From the NCBI GenBank assembly GCA_027489105.1, contig JAIYAJ010000545.1, positions 1 to 41,491 of the forward strand: 41,491 nucleotides of DNA, given 5' to 3'. The position numbers and the translations under genes are program-made. The stretch comes from Zymomonas sp. (GTDB lineage: Bacteria > Pseudomonadota > Alphaproteobacteria > Sphingomonadales > Sphingomonadaceae). Below are positions 33,817 to 41,491 of the stretch, piece after piece. Within the stretch, counting starts at the first letter, position 1. Each line of letters starts with the position of its first letter. The notes under the pieces were generated by a model, which saw nothing but the letters and a program-made list of their open reading frames with translations, was not told where the DNA came from and did not search any database.

Positions 33817-34818
33817 ATGCGCTTCTTTTCCGATAATGCCGCCCGAGCCTGCCCCGAAGTGATGGCGGCGCTCGACAAAGCCAACAGGGCCGACACCGCC
33901 TATGACGGCGACGCCTTCAGCCAGCGGCTCGACGGCGCCTTCTCCGACCTGTTCGGCACCGATGTCGCGGCCTTGTGGGTTGCCAGCGGGACCGCCGCCA
34001 ACGGCCTTGCCCTTGCCGCGATGGTCCAGTCGCATCAGTCGGTGCTGTGCCACGAGGAGGCTCATATCCAGGGCGACGAATGCGGCGCGCCGGAATTCTA
34101 CACCGGCGGCGCGAAGCTGCTGCTGGCCAAGGGCGCGGGCGCGAAGCTCGACGCTGCCACCGTCAGCGCAACGCTCGTCGGCATCCGCTCCGACGTTCAC
34201 CAGGCACAGCCCGCCGCCATATCGATCACCAACGCGACCGAATATGGGCTCGTCTATCGACCCGAGGAGGTCGCGGCTCTCGGCGAAGTTGCGAAGTCGC
34301 GAAATCTTGGTTTGCATATGGACGGCGCGCGCTTCGCCAATGCGGTCGCGACGCTCGGCTGCGCCCCGGCGGACATCAGCTGGAAGGCCGGGGTCGACGC
34401 GCTCAGCTTCGGCTTCGTCAAAAATGGCGGGATGTTCGCCGAGGCGCTGGTCTTCTTCAATCCGGCGCTCGCCGCCGCGACCCGCTATCGTCGCAAGCGC
34501 GCCGGCCATCTGCTGTCGAAGGGGCGATTCGCTGCGGCGCAGATTCTGGCGATGCTCGAGGGCGATGTCTGGCTGCGCAATGCGCGGGCAGCCAATGCGG
34601 CCGCCGCACATATCGCCAATGCCGCCCAGCCGCGCCTGCTCCATCCGGTCGAGGCCAATGAGATTTTCGTGCGGCTGACGCCCGATGAGGCGGCGGCGCT
34701 GCGCGGGCAGGGTTTCCAATTCTACGACTGGACGCCTGGCGTCTGCCGGCTCGTGTGCAGCTGGGATCAGCCGGCGGAAGAGGTGGAGGCGCTCGCCCGG
34801 GCCATCCGCGCCTTATGA
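33817..34818 (+). CDS. ltaE: PLP-dependent threonine aldolase (beta-eliminating lyase family)
   Basis: A 333-residue fold-type I PLP enzyme of the low-specificity L-threonine aldolase family, which cleaves threonine to glycine and acetaldehyde. It begins RFFSDNAARACPEVMAAL. WVASGTAANGLALAAM binds the cofactor phosphate, HIQGDECGAPEFY is the family block, and LGLHMDGARFANAVATLG holds the Asp contacting the pyridine nitrogen. The Schiff-base lysine is Lys202 in LSFGFVKNGGMFAEALVFF. This is the subgroup with the KNG motif. The stop overlaps the start of the transporter gene (ATGA). Confidence 0.9.
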   Translation: MRFFSDNAARACPEVMAALDKANRADTAYDGDAFSQRLDGAFSDLFGTDVAALWVASGTAANGLALAAMVQSHQSVLCHEEAHIQGDECGAPEFYTGGAKLLLAKGAGAKLDAATVSATLVGIRSDVHQAQPAAISITNATEYGLVYRPEEVAALGEVAKSRNLGLHMDGARFANAVATLGCAPADISWKAGVDALSFGFVKNGGMFAEALVFFNPALAAATRYRRKRAGHLLSKGRFAAAQILAMLEGDVWLRNARAANAAAAHIANAAQPRLLHPVEANEIFVRLTPDEAAALRGQGFQFYDWTPGVCRLVCSWDQPAEEVEALARAIRAL

Positions 34819-35771
34819 GCGATGGATCGCCCGCTCTGGGGGCGATGTCGCCGCGCGTCATGCTGATCTTCGCGGTGCTGGTGTTGATCTGGGGCTCGAC
34901 CTGGACGGCGATCCGCTATCAGCTCGGGGTCGAGGCACCCGGCTGGTCGATCGCCTGGCGCTTCGTCTTCGCGTCGCTCGCGATGGGCCTCTATGCAAGG
35001 CTGGCGGGCGTATCGCTGCGGCTCGACCGGCGCGACGTGCCGCTGCTGCTGGGCGTCGCGATGACGCAGTTCGTGCTCAACTTCCTGTTCGTCTACAATG
35101 CCGAGCGCTTCATCACCTCGGGGCTGGTCGCGATGATCTTCGCGCTGCTGATCGTGCCCAATGCGGTCCTCGGCCGCATCTTTCTGAAGCAGCGTGTCGG
35201 CGGCGCCTTCTTCATCGGATCGCTGCTCGCCGGACTCGGCATGGCGCTGCTGTTCCGGCACGAAATCGGCCAGGCGGCGGGCGGCGGCTCTGCGGTGCTA
35301 CTCGGCATCGGCCTGTCGCTGTTCGGCATATTGTCGGCGTCGGTCGGCAATCTGCTCCAGGCGAGCCAGCGTGCGAGCCACCTCCATGCCGCGCAGCTTC
35401 TCTTCTGGTCCATGGCGCTCGGCGCGGTCGCCAATATGGTGATCGCGCTGCCGATGTCGGGCCTCCCCAGGATCGACACCCGTCCCGAATATTGGCTGGC
35501 GACGCTGTGGCTCGCCTTTGTCGGCTCGGCGCTGACCTTTCCGCTCTACCTGCACGTCATGCGCGCGATCGGCCCGGCGCGCGCCGCTTATTCGAGCGTG
35601 CTGATCCCGATCGTGGCGATGCTCTTCTCGACGCTGCTCGAAGGCTATCGCTGGACCGGAACTGCGGTCGCGGGCGCCTTGCTCACGGGCGTCGGCCTCG
35701 TCATCGCGCTGCGGGGCAAGAGCGGCGCTCAGGCGCCTTCGGCGAACAAGGCGGCCAGACCCGCGCGATAA
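34815..35771 (+). CDS. EamA/DMT family transporter
   Basis: A 318-residue membrane protein of the drug/metabolite transporter superfamily with ten helices in two EamA repeats. The first repeat starts LIFAVLVLIWGSTWTAIRYQLG, and the WGSTW motif is typical. The second contains LSLFGILSASVGNLLQASQR and ends with LTFPLYLHVMRAIGPARAAYSSVLIPIVAML, the classical second-repeat signature. The substrate is unknown; amino-acid efflux is a guess from its coupling to the aldolase. The ATG at 34815 overlaps the aldolase stop. Its 3' end overlaps the convergent epimerase gene by 43 nt. Confidence 0.88.
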   Translation: MSDGSPALGAMSPRVMLIFAVLVLIWGSTWTAIRYQLGVEAPGWSIAWRFVFASLAMGLYARLAGVSLRLDRRDVPLLLGVAMTQFVLNFLFVYNAERFITSGLVAMIFALLIVPNAVLGRIFLKQRVGGAFFIGSLLAGLGMALLFRHEIGQAAGGGSAVLLGIGLSLFGILSASVGNLLQASQRASHLHAAQLLFWSMALGAVANMVIALPMSGLPRIDTRPEYWLATLWLAFVGSALTFPLYLHVMRAIGPARAAYSSVLIPIVAMLFSTLLEGYRWTGTAVAGALLTGVGLVIALRGKSGAQAPSANKAARPAR

Positions 35772-36520
35772 TCCGGATAGTGCGGGGCCCAGCCGAGCAG
35801 GCGCTTCGCCTTGCCATTGGCGACGCGCCGGTTCTCGGCATAGAAGGCACGCGCCATCGGCGACAGGCCGGCCTGTTCGATCGGCAGCAGCGGGGGCGGG
35901 GCGATGCCCAGCAGCGCGCAGGCCGCCTCGACCACCCGATTCTGGCTGACGGGGCGATCGTCCGCGATGTTGTAGATGCCCGGCGGCCCCTGATCGAAGC
36001 TTGCCAGCACCGCGCCGACGATGTCGTCGACATGGATGCGGCTGAACACCTGACCGGGAAGATCGACCCGGTGCGCCTGACCCGCACGAACCCGGTCGAG
36101 CGGGGAGCGGCCGGGGCCATAGATTCCGGGCAGGCGGAAGACGCGCGCCTGCGGGTGCAGCGCCGCCCATGTCTGGTCCGCCGCCGAACGCGCCGTGCGC
36201 CGTCCCTGGCCGACGGGTGCGCTTTCGTCGACCCAGGCCCCCTGCGCGTCGCCATAGACCCCGGTCGAGGAGAGATAGCCGATCCAGGCTGCATCCGCGC
36301 CACCAAGGGCATCGGCATAGCGGTCGAGCACCGGCTCGCCATCGCCCTCCGGCGGGACCGAGGACAGGATATGCGTCGCGCGCCCGATCGCTGCGGCGAC
36401 GCCGTCGCCATCGGTCAGACGCGCGCGGCCGATCCGGTCGACCGCGAAGCCACGCGACTCGGCGGCCGCCGCGATGCGCGATGCGGTGTAGCCGGGACCG
36501 AAGATGAGAAGCCTTGCCAT
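35729..36520 (-). CDS. NAD(P)-dependent epimerase/dehydratase (extended SDR, YeeZ-like)
   Basis: A 263-residue Rossmann-fold protein. The nucleotide-binding start LLIFGPGYTASRIAAAA replaces the usual GxxGxxG with GPGYTAS, as in the atypical SDR subgroup that includes YeeZ. SSTGVYGDAQGAWVDE and RLPGIYGPGRSPLDRV mark the active-site and substrate regions; the Tyr of YxxxK is not in the usual setting, since Y-G-D follows. HVDDIVGAVLA and YNIADDRPVSQNRVVEAA are C-terminal blocks. The substrate is unknown. It is divergent from pepN (72 nt) and convergent with the EamA gene. Confidence 0.85.
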   Translation of the reverse strand: MARLLIFGPGYTASRIAAAAESRGFAVDRIGRARLTDGDGVAAAIGRATHILSSVPPEGDGEPVLDRYADALGGADAAWIGYLSSTGVYGDAQGAWVDESAPVGQGRRTARSAADQTWAALHPQARVFRLPGIYGPGRSPLDRVRAGQAHRVDLPGQVFSRIHVDDIVGAVLASFDQGPPGIYNIADDRPVSQNRVVEAACALLGIAPPPLLPIEQAGLSPMARAFYAENRRVANGKAKRLLGWAPHYPDYRAGLAALFAEGA

Positions 36521-36592
36521 GGCATCGATCTAGCGCGTGACGATGCCCTCGCCACCATTGTTTGTCGCCTTCGGCGGGATTAGACCAAGGCC

Positions 36593-39190
36593 ATGCTCGA
36601 CGCCCAATCTGCCGCCGCCGCCCCGTCCGCCATCCGCCGCGAGGACTATCGTCGCCCCGACTGGCTGGTGCCCGATGTCCGGCTCGACTTCCGGCTGGAT
36701 CCCGCGAAGACGGTGGTCAGCGGTCGTCTTACCGTCACCCGCAACGGAAAACATGGCCACCCGCTGCGTCTGAACGGCGACGGGCTGACCCCGCTGACGG
36801 TGCTGATCGACGGCGAAGCGCAGGCCGATGCCTGGCGGATGGACGGCCCCGACCTGCTGATCGACCTGCCTGGCGACAGCCATGTCGTCGAGACTCATGT
36901 CGAAATCGCGCCGGAGGCCAATTCGCAGCTGATGGGGCTCTACGCCTCGGGCGGCAATCTGTGCACCCAGTGCGAGCCCGAGGGCTTCCGCCGGGTGATC
37001 TTCGCGGTCGACCGGCCCGACGTGCTCAGCCGCTATGTCGTGCGTCTCGAAGCCGATCGCGAGCGCTTTCCGGTGCTGCTGTCCAATGGCGACCTGACCG
37101 ACAGCGGATCGCTCGACGGCGGGCGCCATTTCGCCGAATGGACCGATCCCTTCCCCAAGCCCAGCTATCTGTTCGCGCTGGTCGCGGCGAACCTCGCCGC
37201 CAATATCGACAGCTTCACGACGCGCAGCGGGCGCGAGGTGAAGCTCGCCATCTGGGTGGTCGAGAGCGATCTGCCCAAGACCGAACATGCGATGGAGGCG
37301 CTCAAGGCGTCGATGGCCTGGGACGAGAAGGTCTATGGCCGCGAATATGATCTGGGCGAATTCAACATCGTCGCCGTGTCCGATTTCAACTTCGGCGCGA
37401 TGGAGAATAAGAGCCTCAACATCTTCAATTCGCGCTACATCCTCGCCGACCCGGAAACCGCGACCGACATCGACTATGACGGCGTGTCGGGGGTGGTCGC
37501 GCACGAATATTTCCACAACTGGTCGGGCAACCGCGTCACCTGTCGCGACTGGTTCCAGTTGGCGCTGAAGGAAGGCTTCACCGTCTTTCGCGACCAGAGC
37601 TTTACGGCAGATCAGGGATCGGCGGCGGTCAAGCGGATCGAGGATGTCCGCCTGCTCCGCGCGGTGCAGTTTCCCGAGGATGCCGGGCCGCTCGCCCATC
37701 CGATCCGTCCGGAAAGCTATATCGAGATCTCGAACTTCTACACGGCGACCGTCTACAACAAGGGCGCCGAGATCATCCGCATGCTCCACACCATGTTGGG
37801 GCCGCAGAAATTCCGCGCGGGCGCCGATCTCTATTTCTCGCGCCATGACGGCACGGCAGCGACCTGCGAGGATTTCGTGCTGGCGATGGAGGATGCCAGC
37901 GGCGTCGATCTGACCCAGTTCCGCCTCTGGTATGCGCAGGCCGGCACGCCGCGCGTCCGCGCCAGGCTGAGCCACGAACCGGCCGGTGGCCGCGCGCTGC
38001 TGACGCTCGAACAGTCGGTTCCGCCGACGCCCGGCCAGCCCGACAAACAGCCCATGCCGATTCCGCTGCGCATCGCCCTGTTCTGCGAGCGGTCGCAGCG
38101 CAAGTTCGAGGAGGAGCGGCTGGTCGTCGTCGATGGCGAGCGGCACGAGATATTGTTCGAGGGCATAGGTGAGCGCCCGATCCTGTCGATCAACCGCGGC
38201 TTCTCCGCCCCGGTCGTGATCGAATCCGATCGCTCGGCAGCCGATCTGGCCTTCCTGTCGGCGCATGACGACGATCCGTTCGCCCGCTACGAGGCGATGC
38301 AGCAACTGATGCTCGACACGCTGGTGTCGGCGGTGGCGACCGGCACGGCCGATCACCGCCCGGTGATCGATGCCGTCCGCAACACGCTGACCGATCCGGC
38401 GCTCGATGCGGCCTTCATCGGCGAAGCGATGCTGCTGCCGTCCGAATCCTTTATCGGCGACCAGATGCCGATGGTCGATCCGGTGGCGATCCATCGCGCC
38501 CGCGAAGCGCTGCGCCATGCGCTCGGCAGCGAACTCGAGGAGGCGTGGCGCGATGCCTATGCGCGATCTCGCGCCGACCGGTTCGAGCTGACCCCGCAGG
38601 CAAAGGGCGCGCGCCGCCTGCGCACGATCGCGCTTGGCTTCATCATGGCGAGCGGGGCGGAGGACGCGCCGGGGCTCGCGCTGGCGCAGTTCCGCGATGC
38701 GACCAACATGACCGACCGCCAGGGCGCTTTCGGCGTGCTGGCGAACAGCATGGCGCCCGAACGCGACGTCGTGGTCGAGGCCTTTTTCGAGCGCTTCCGC
38801 GACAATGGCCTGGTGCTCGACAAATGGTTCTCGACCCAGGCCTTCTCGATCCGTGCCGATACGCTCGACCGGGTCGAGCAGTTGTCGCGCCATCCCGACT
38901 TCACCCTGACCAACCCGAACCGGTTGCGGTCGCTGGTCGGGGCGATGGCGGGCAACCAGCTGATCTTCCACGATGAGACCGGACGCGGCTATCGCTTCCT
39001 CGCCGACATGCTGCTCAAGGTCGATGCGCTCAATCCGCAGACGGCGGCGAAGCTCGTGCCGCCGCTGGGACGGTGGCGGCGCTTCGACGAGAAGCGTGCC
39101 GCCCTCATGCGCGCCGAACTGCAGCGACTGGTCGATTCACCGGGCCTGTCGAAGGACATGTTCGAGCAGGTGTCGAAGAGCCTCGCCTGA
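36593..39190 (+). CDS. pepN: aminopeptidase N (M1 zinc metallopeptidase)
   Basis: An 865-residue cytoplasmic aminopeptidase that removes N-terminal residues during peptide turnover. The exopeptidase motif GAMEN is at residues 268-272, and the zinc motif HEYFHNW at 304-310, with the third ligand Glu327 (KEGFTVF). The N-terminal beta domain begins near YRRPDWLVPDVRLDFRL, and the C-terminal helical domain ends with QVSKSLA. The FNFGAMENKSLNIFNS and VVAHEYFHNWSGNR blocks are those of the bacterial PepN rather than other M1 enzymes. A 9-bp terminator hairpin follows. Confidence 0.97.
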   Translation: MLDAQSAAAAPSAIRREDYRRPDWLVPDVRLDFRLDPAKTVVSGRLTVTRNGKHGHPLRLNGDGLTPLTVLIDGEAQADAWRMDGPDLLIDLPGDSHVVETHVEIAPEANSQLMGLYASGGNLCTQCEPEGFRRVIFAVDRPDVLSRYVVRLEADRERFPVLLSNGDLTDSGSLDGGRHFAEWTDPFPKPSYLFALVAANLAANIDSFTTRSGREVKLAIWVVESDLPKTEHAMEALKASMAWDEKVYGREYDLGEFNIVAVSDFNFGAMENKSLNIFNSRYILADPETATDIDYDGVSGVVAHEYFHNWSGNRVTCRDWFQLALKEGFTVFRDQSFTADQGSAAVKRIEDVRLLRAVQFPEDAGPLAHPIRPESYIEISNFYTATVYNKGAEIIRMLHTMLGPQKFRAGADLYFSRHDGTAATCEDFVLAMEDASGVDLTQFRLWYAQAGTPRVRARLSHEPAGGRALLTLEQSVPPTPGQPDKQPMPIPLRIALFCERSQRKFEEERLVVVDGERHEILFEGIGERPILSINRGFSAPVVIESDRSAADLAFLSAHDDDPFARYEAMQQLMLDTLVSAVATGTADHRPVIDAVRNTLTDPALDAAFIGEAMLLPSESFIGDQMPMVDPVAIHRAREALRHALGSELEEAWRDAYARSRADRFELTPQAKGARRLRTIALGFIMASGAEDAPGLALAQFRDATNMTDRQGAFGVLANSMAPERDVVVEAFFERFRDNGLVLDKWFSTQAFSIRADTLDRVEQLSRHPDFTLTNPNRLRSLVGAMAGNQLIFHDETGRGYRFLADMLLKVDALNPQTAAKLVPPLGRWRRFDEKRAALMRAELQRLVDSPGLSKDMFEQVSKSLA

Positions 39191-39197
39191 CGATGGC

Positions 39198-39218
39198 GGG
39201 AGCGGCGATGCCGCTCCC
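39198..39218. terminator. hairpin between the convergent pepN and membrane-protein genes
   Basis: GGGAGCGGC at 39198-39206 and GCCGCTCCC at 39210-39218 form a perfect 9-bp stem with a 3-nt loop. It lies 8 nt after each stop codon, between pepN (+) and the gene ending at 39226 (-). No T-tract follows, so its efficiency is uncertain. Confidence 0.6.
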
Positions 39219-39225
39219 CCGTGGC

Positions 39226-39789
39226 TCAGCTCTGGATGCCGCCGCGCGGCAGGAACCAGCGGGCGATGATCAGGCCTGCGACCGACAGACCGATGAAGTC
39301 GGCGAAGAACATGTAGATCCAGTAGCCATAGCCATAATGGTTGAACACCGGCTGGCCGATGTCGATGTAGAGGGCGGCGGCAAGCGCGAAGCCGATCGCG
39401 ATCCGCGCGCGGCTCAGGAAGTCGGGAATTCGTGCACCGGCTGCCCCCAGCGCGAATGCCAGCACCAGTCCGGTGAGGATCGTGAGGAGGAATCCGGTGC
39501 CGAGCGACCCGGTGTCGACGATGGGAAAGCCCCCCATATTGAAATGAACCGTCGCGACCGGCCCGCGTGCATAGAGCAGATCGCCCGCCGCAGTCCCAGT
39601 TGTGGGGACCAGATAGGTGCCCGTGCCACTCCCCGTCAGCGCCTCTGCCATGGCCTGGTGCAGTGCCGACATCTGCGGTTCTTCGAGCCGGTTATAGGCC
39701 AGCCGCGCGAGCGGCGTACCCCAGAAGAGAAAGCCGATCAGATAAAGCGCAACGCCGCCGAACACGCCGCCGAACAAGGTTTTGGCCAT
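39226..39789 (-). CDS. membrane protein of unknown function (DUF-type, four to five helices)
   Basis: A 187-residue membrane protein. Hydrophobic segments are residues 1-24 (LFGGVFGGVALYLIGFLFW), about 95-115 (GFLLTILTGLVLAFALGAAG), about 122-145 (AIGFALAAALYIDIG) and 155-180 (YWIYMFFADFIGLSVAGLIIARWFL). Between the first two helices lies a soluble stretch of about 65 residues with ALHQAMAEAL. I do not recognise a characterised family. It lies 121 nt downstream of gmk on the same strand; that gap (39790-39910) holds nothing I can support. Confidence 0.78.
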   Translation of the reverse strand: MAKTLFGGVFGGVALYLIGFLFWGTPLARLAYNRLEEPQMSALHQAMAEALTGSGTGTYLVPTTGTAAGDLLYARGPVATVHFNMGGFPIVDTGSLGTGFLLTILTGLVLAFALGAAGARIPDFLSRARIAIGFALAAALYIDIGQPVFNHYGYGYWIYMFFADFIGLSVAGLIIARWFLPRGGIQS

Positions 39790-39910
39790 TCCGGACCCTC
39801 CAACGATAGGTGCGACACGCTATGACAGCCTGCCGAACGTACAAGCGGGAAGTCGTCGGAGCGTTGCATTTGGCAACCGGACGGATGCTGGCCGGTCGCT
39901 GTCGGGCGTT

Positions 39911-40552
39911 TCAGACGACCGGAGTGGTCAATTTGCGGATGAAACCGATCAGGCCCGTCTGCCGGTGGCGCTTCAGTCGCTCGGCTTCGAGGATGTGCTG
40001 GACCTCGCCGAAGCAGCGATCGATGTCGTCGTTGAGCAGCACATAGTCATAGCCATCCCAGTGGCTGACTTCGGCGGCCGCGCGCTGCATGCGTCCGGTG
40101 ATGACCTCTTCGCTGTCGGTCCCGCGTGTGCGCAGGCGGTTTTCCAGTTCGGGCATCGACGGCGGCAGGATGAAGACGCGGACGACGTCGCCGCCGCAGG
40201 TCTGGTAGAGTTGCTGCGCACCCTGCCAGTCGATGTCGAACAGCACGTCGAGCCCGGAACTCAGCATCTCCTCGATCGGCTTGGCGGGACTGCCATAGCG
40301 ATGGTTGAAGACATGCGCCCATTCGAGAAACTGGTGATCGGCCACCATTTCGCGAAAATGCTCGAGGTCGACGAAATGATAGTCGACCCCGTCGACTTCG
40401 CCGGGGCGCATCGGCCGCGTGGTCGCGGACACCGACATCTTCAGGTTGGAATCGGATGCCAGAAGGCGGCGGGCGATCGTGGACTTGCCTGCTCCCGACG
40501 GGGAGGAGAGGATGAACAGGACGCCGCGGCGCTTGAACGAACTATGGGCCAT
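39911..40552 (-). CDS. gmk: guanylate kinase
   Basis: Gmk phosphorylates GMP to GDP with ATP. The 213-residue enzyme has the P-loop SSPSGAGKST at residues 16-25, the GMP-binding block VSATTRPMRPGEVDGVDYHF, EWAHVFNHRYGSP, and VLFDIDWQGAQQL. The ATG at 40552 was selected because homology starts with MAHSSFKRRGVLFILSSPSG; the open frame continues upstream without recognisable sequence. The C-terminal tail ERLKRHRQTGLIGFIRKL is longer than in E. coli, as is common in alphaproteobacteria. Confidence 0.96.
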   Translation of the reverse strand: MAHSSFKRRGVLFILSSPSGAGKSTIARRLLASDSNLKMSVSATTRPMRPGEVDGVDYHFVDLEHFREMVADHQFLEWAHVFNHRYGSPAKPIEEMLSSGLDVLFDIDWQGAQQLYQTCGGDVVRVFILPPSMPELENRLRTRGTDSEEVITGRMQRAAAEVSHWDGYDYVLLNDDIDRCFGEVQHILEAERLKRHRQTGLIGFIRKLTTPVV

Positions 40553-40649
40553 GGCGGCACTTGCCCCGCCATGGCCCGACTCGTCAACGTCGGAATCGCC
40601 ATGAACCCGCCAAGGCAATGCCGCCAGGCGGTGGCGAGGGGGTAAGGTG

Positions 40650-40859
40650 TCAGGGGCGCGGGGCGCCCGTACGGCCCGCCTTGCGCTTGTCGAACGCCTT
40701 CTTGGCGACATAGGCGCCGCCCAGCAGCAGGCCCAGCGGTCCCGCGCGACGGATCGCGCCGGCCGCGACGGCGCCGATCACCGCGCCCTTGACGCCGCCC
40801 CGGCCGTCGCGCTTGTCGATCTTGCTGCCGATGAACGCACCCAAAAGCTTGCCGAGCAT
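40650..40859 (-). CDS. small glycine-rich hypothetical protein
   Basis: A 69-residue basic protein starting MLGKLLGAFIGSKIDKRDGR. The middle GAVIGAVAAGAIRRAGPLGLLLGGAYVAKKAF has regularly spaced glycines that suggest a glycine-zipper membrane association. The start at 40859 has AAGGAGA on the minus strand just upstream. No family function is recognised. It lies between fumC and gmk on the same strand, 68 nt after fumC. Confidence 0.7.
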   Translation of the reverse strand: MLGKLLGAFIGSKIDKRDGRGGVKGAVIGAVAAGAIRRAGPLGLLLGGAYVAKKAFDKRKAGRTGAPRP

Positions 40860-40927
40860 ATCTGTCTCCTTATTTGGTCGGCGGGGAATCGCCCGACCGG
40901 GGTAGAAAGTTCCGGTGGCAGGACGAA

Positions 40928-41491
<564 letters not shown>

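Overview
The window reads as chromosomal, high-GC DNA of an alphaproteobacterium, most likely a sphingomonad (order Sphingomonadales). The pointers are mipZ, a divK-type response regulator divergent from a DUF3572 gene, the runs hisG-hisD-nusB and thiL-hppA, and a K+-insensitive proton pyrophosphatase. Assignments rest on reading motifs and gene order; no database search was possible. Genes are tightly packed with many 1-4 nt start/stop overlaps, and no gene-free stretch exceeds 300 bases. No tRNA, rRNA, insertion sequence, prophage or CRISPR array was seen.

Layout. Positions 1-4352 (+): the tail of a probable YjgN/DUF898 membrane protein, an M48 metalloprotease, an alpha/beta hydrolase, a TPR protein, the glyoxalase pair gloA-gloB and a small secreted protein. 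Positions 4369-7283 (-): an outer-membrane beta-barrel protein with its own terminator, then dnaN and glutaminase. Positions 7433-7921 (+): a secreted IalB-like protein. Positions 7936-8461 (-): a BrnT/BrnA toxin-antitoxin pair in a noticeably AT-richer patch, with a 21-bp in-frame tandem duplication inside the toxin. Positions 8646-13744 (-): mipZ, a membrane J-domain protein, a phosphomannomutase/phosphoglucomutase and a short Lhr-type (ligase-associated) DEXH helicase.

Positions 13942-15193 (+): panC and a small Sel1-like protein. Positions 15216-18553 (-): DUF3572, a HAD hydrolase, RidA, a GDPD-fold protein that has lost its catalytic residues, and an acyltransferase-like protein. Positions 18588-20815: divK, rpmG (-), dps and a TMEM165/GDT1-family Mn exporter behind a yybP-ykoY manganese riboswitch. 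Positions 20883-27372 (+): hisG (short form), hisD, nusB, a TauE/SafE exporter, thiL and hppA.

Positions 27444-32926 hold a small membrane protein and what looks like a surface-polysaccharide module. It is built around one 1112-residue polypeptide carrying a GH18-like domain, a NodB deacetylase and a processive GT2 synthase, followed by a small orphan protein and a multi-spanning GT-C-like protein. Positions 32972-36520 carry an SseB-like protein, a threonine aldolase, an EamA transporter and an NAD-dependent epimerase (-). Positions 36593-41491 carry pepN, a membrane protein (-), gmk (-), a glycine-rich small protein (-) and the C-terminal part of fumC (-), cut by the window edge.

Most of the window is core metabolism, cell-cycle and replication functions. 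The items most worth a second look are the trifunctional polysaccharide enzyme with its neighbours, the GDPD-like pseudoenzyme, the manganese riboswitch with a visible switching hairpin, the duplicated segment in BrnT, and the M48 gene whose conserved N-terminus lies upstream of every standard start codon.
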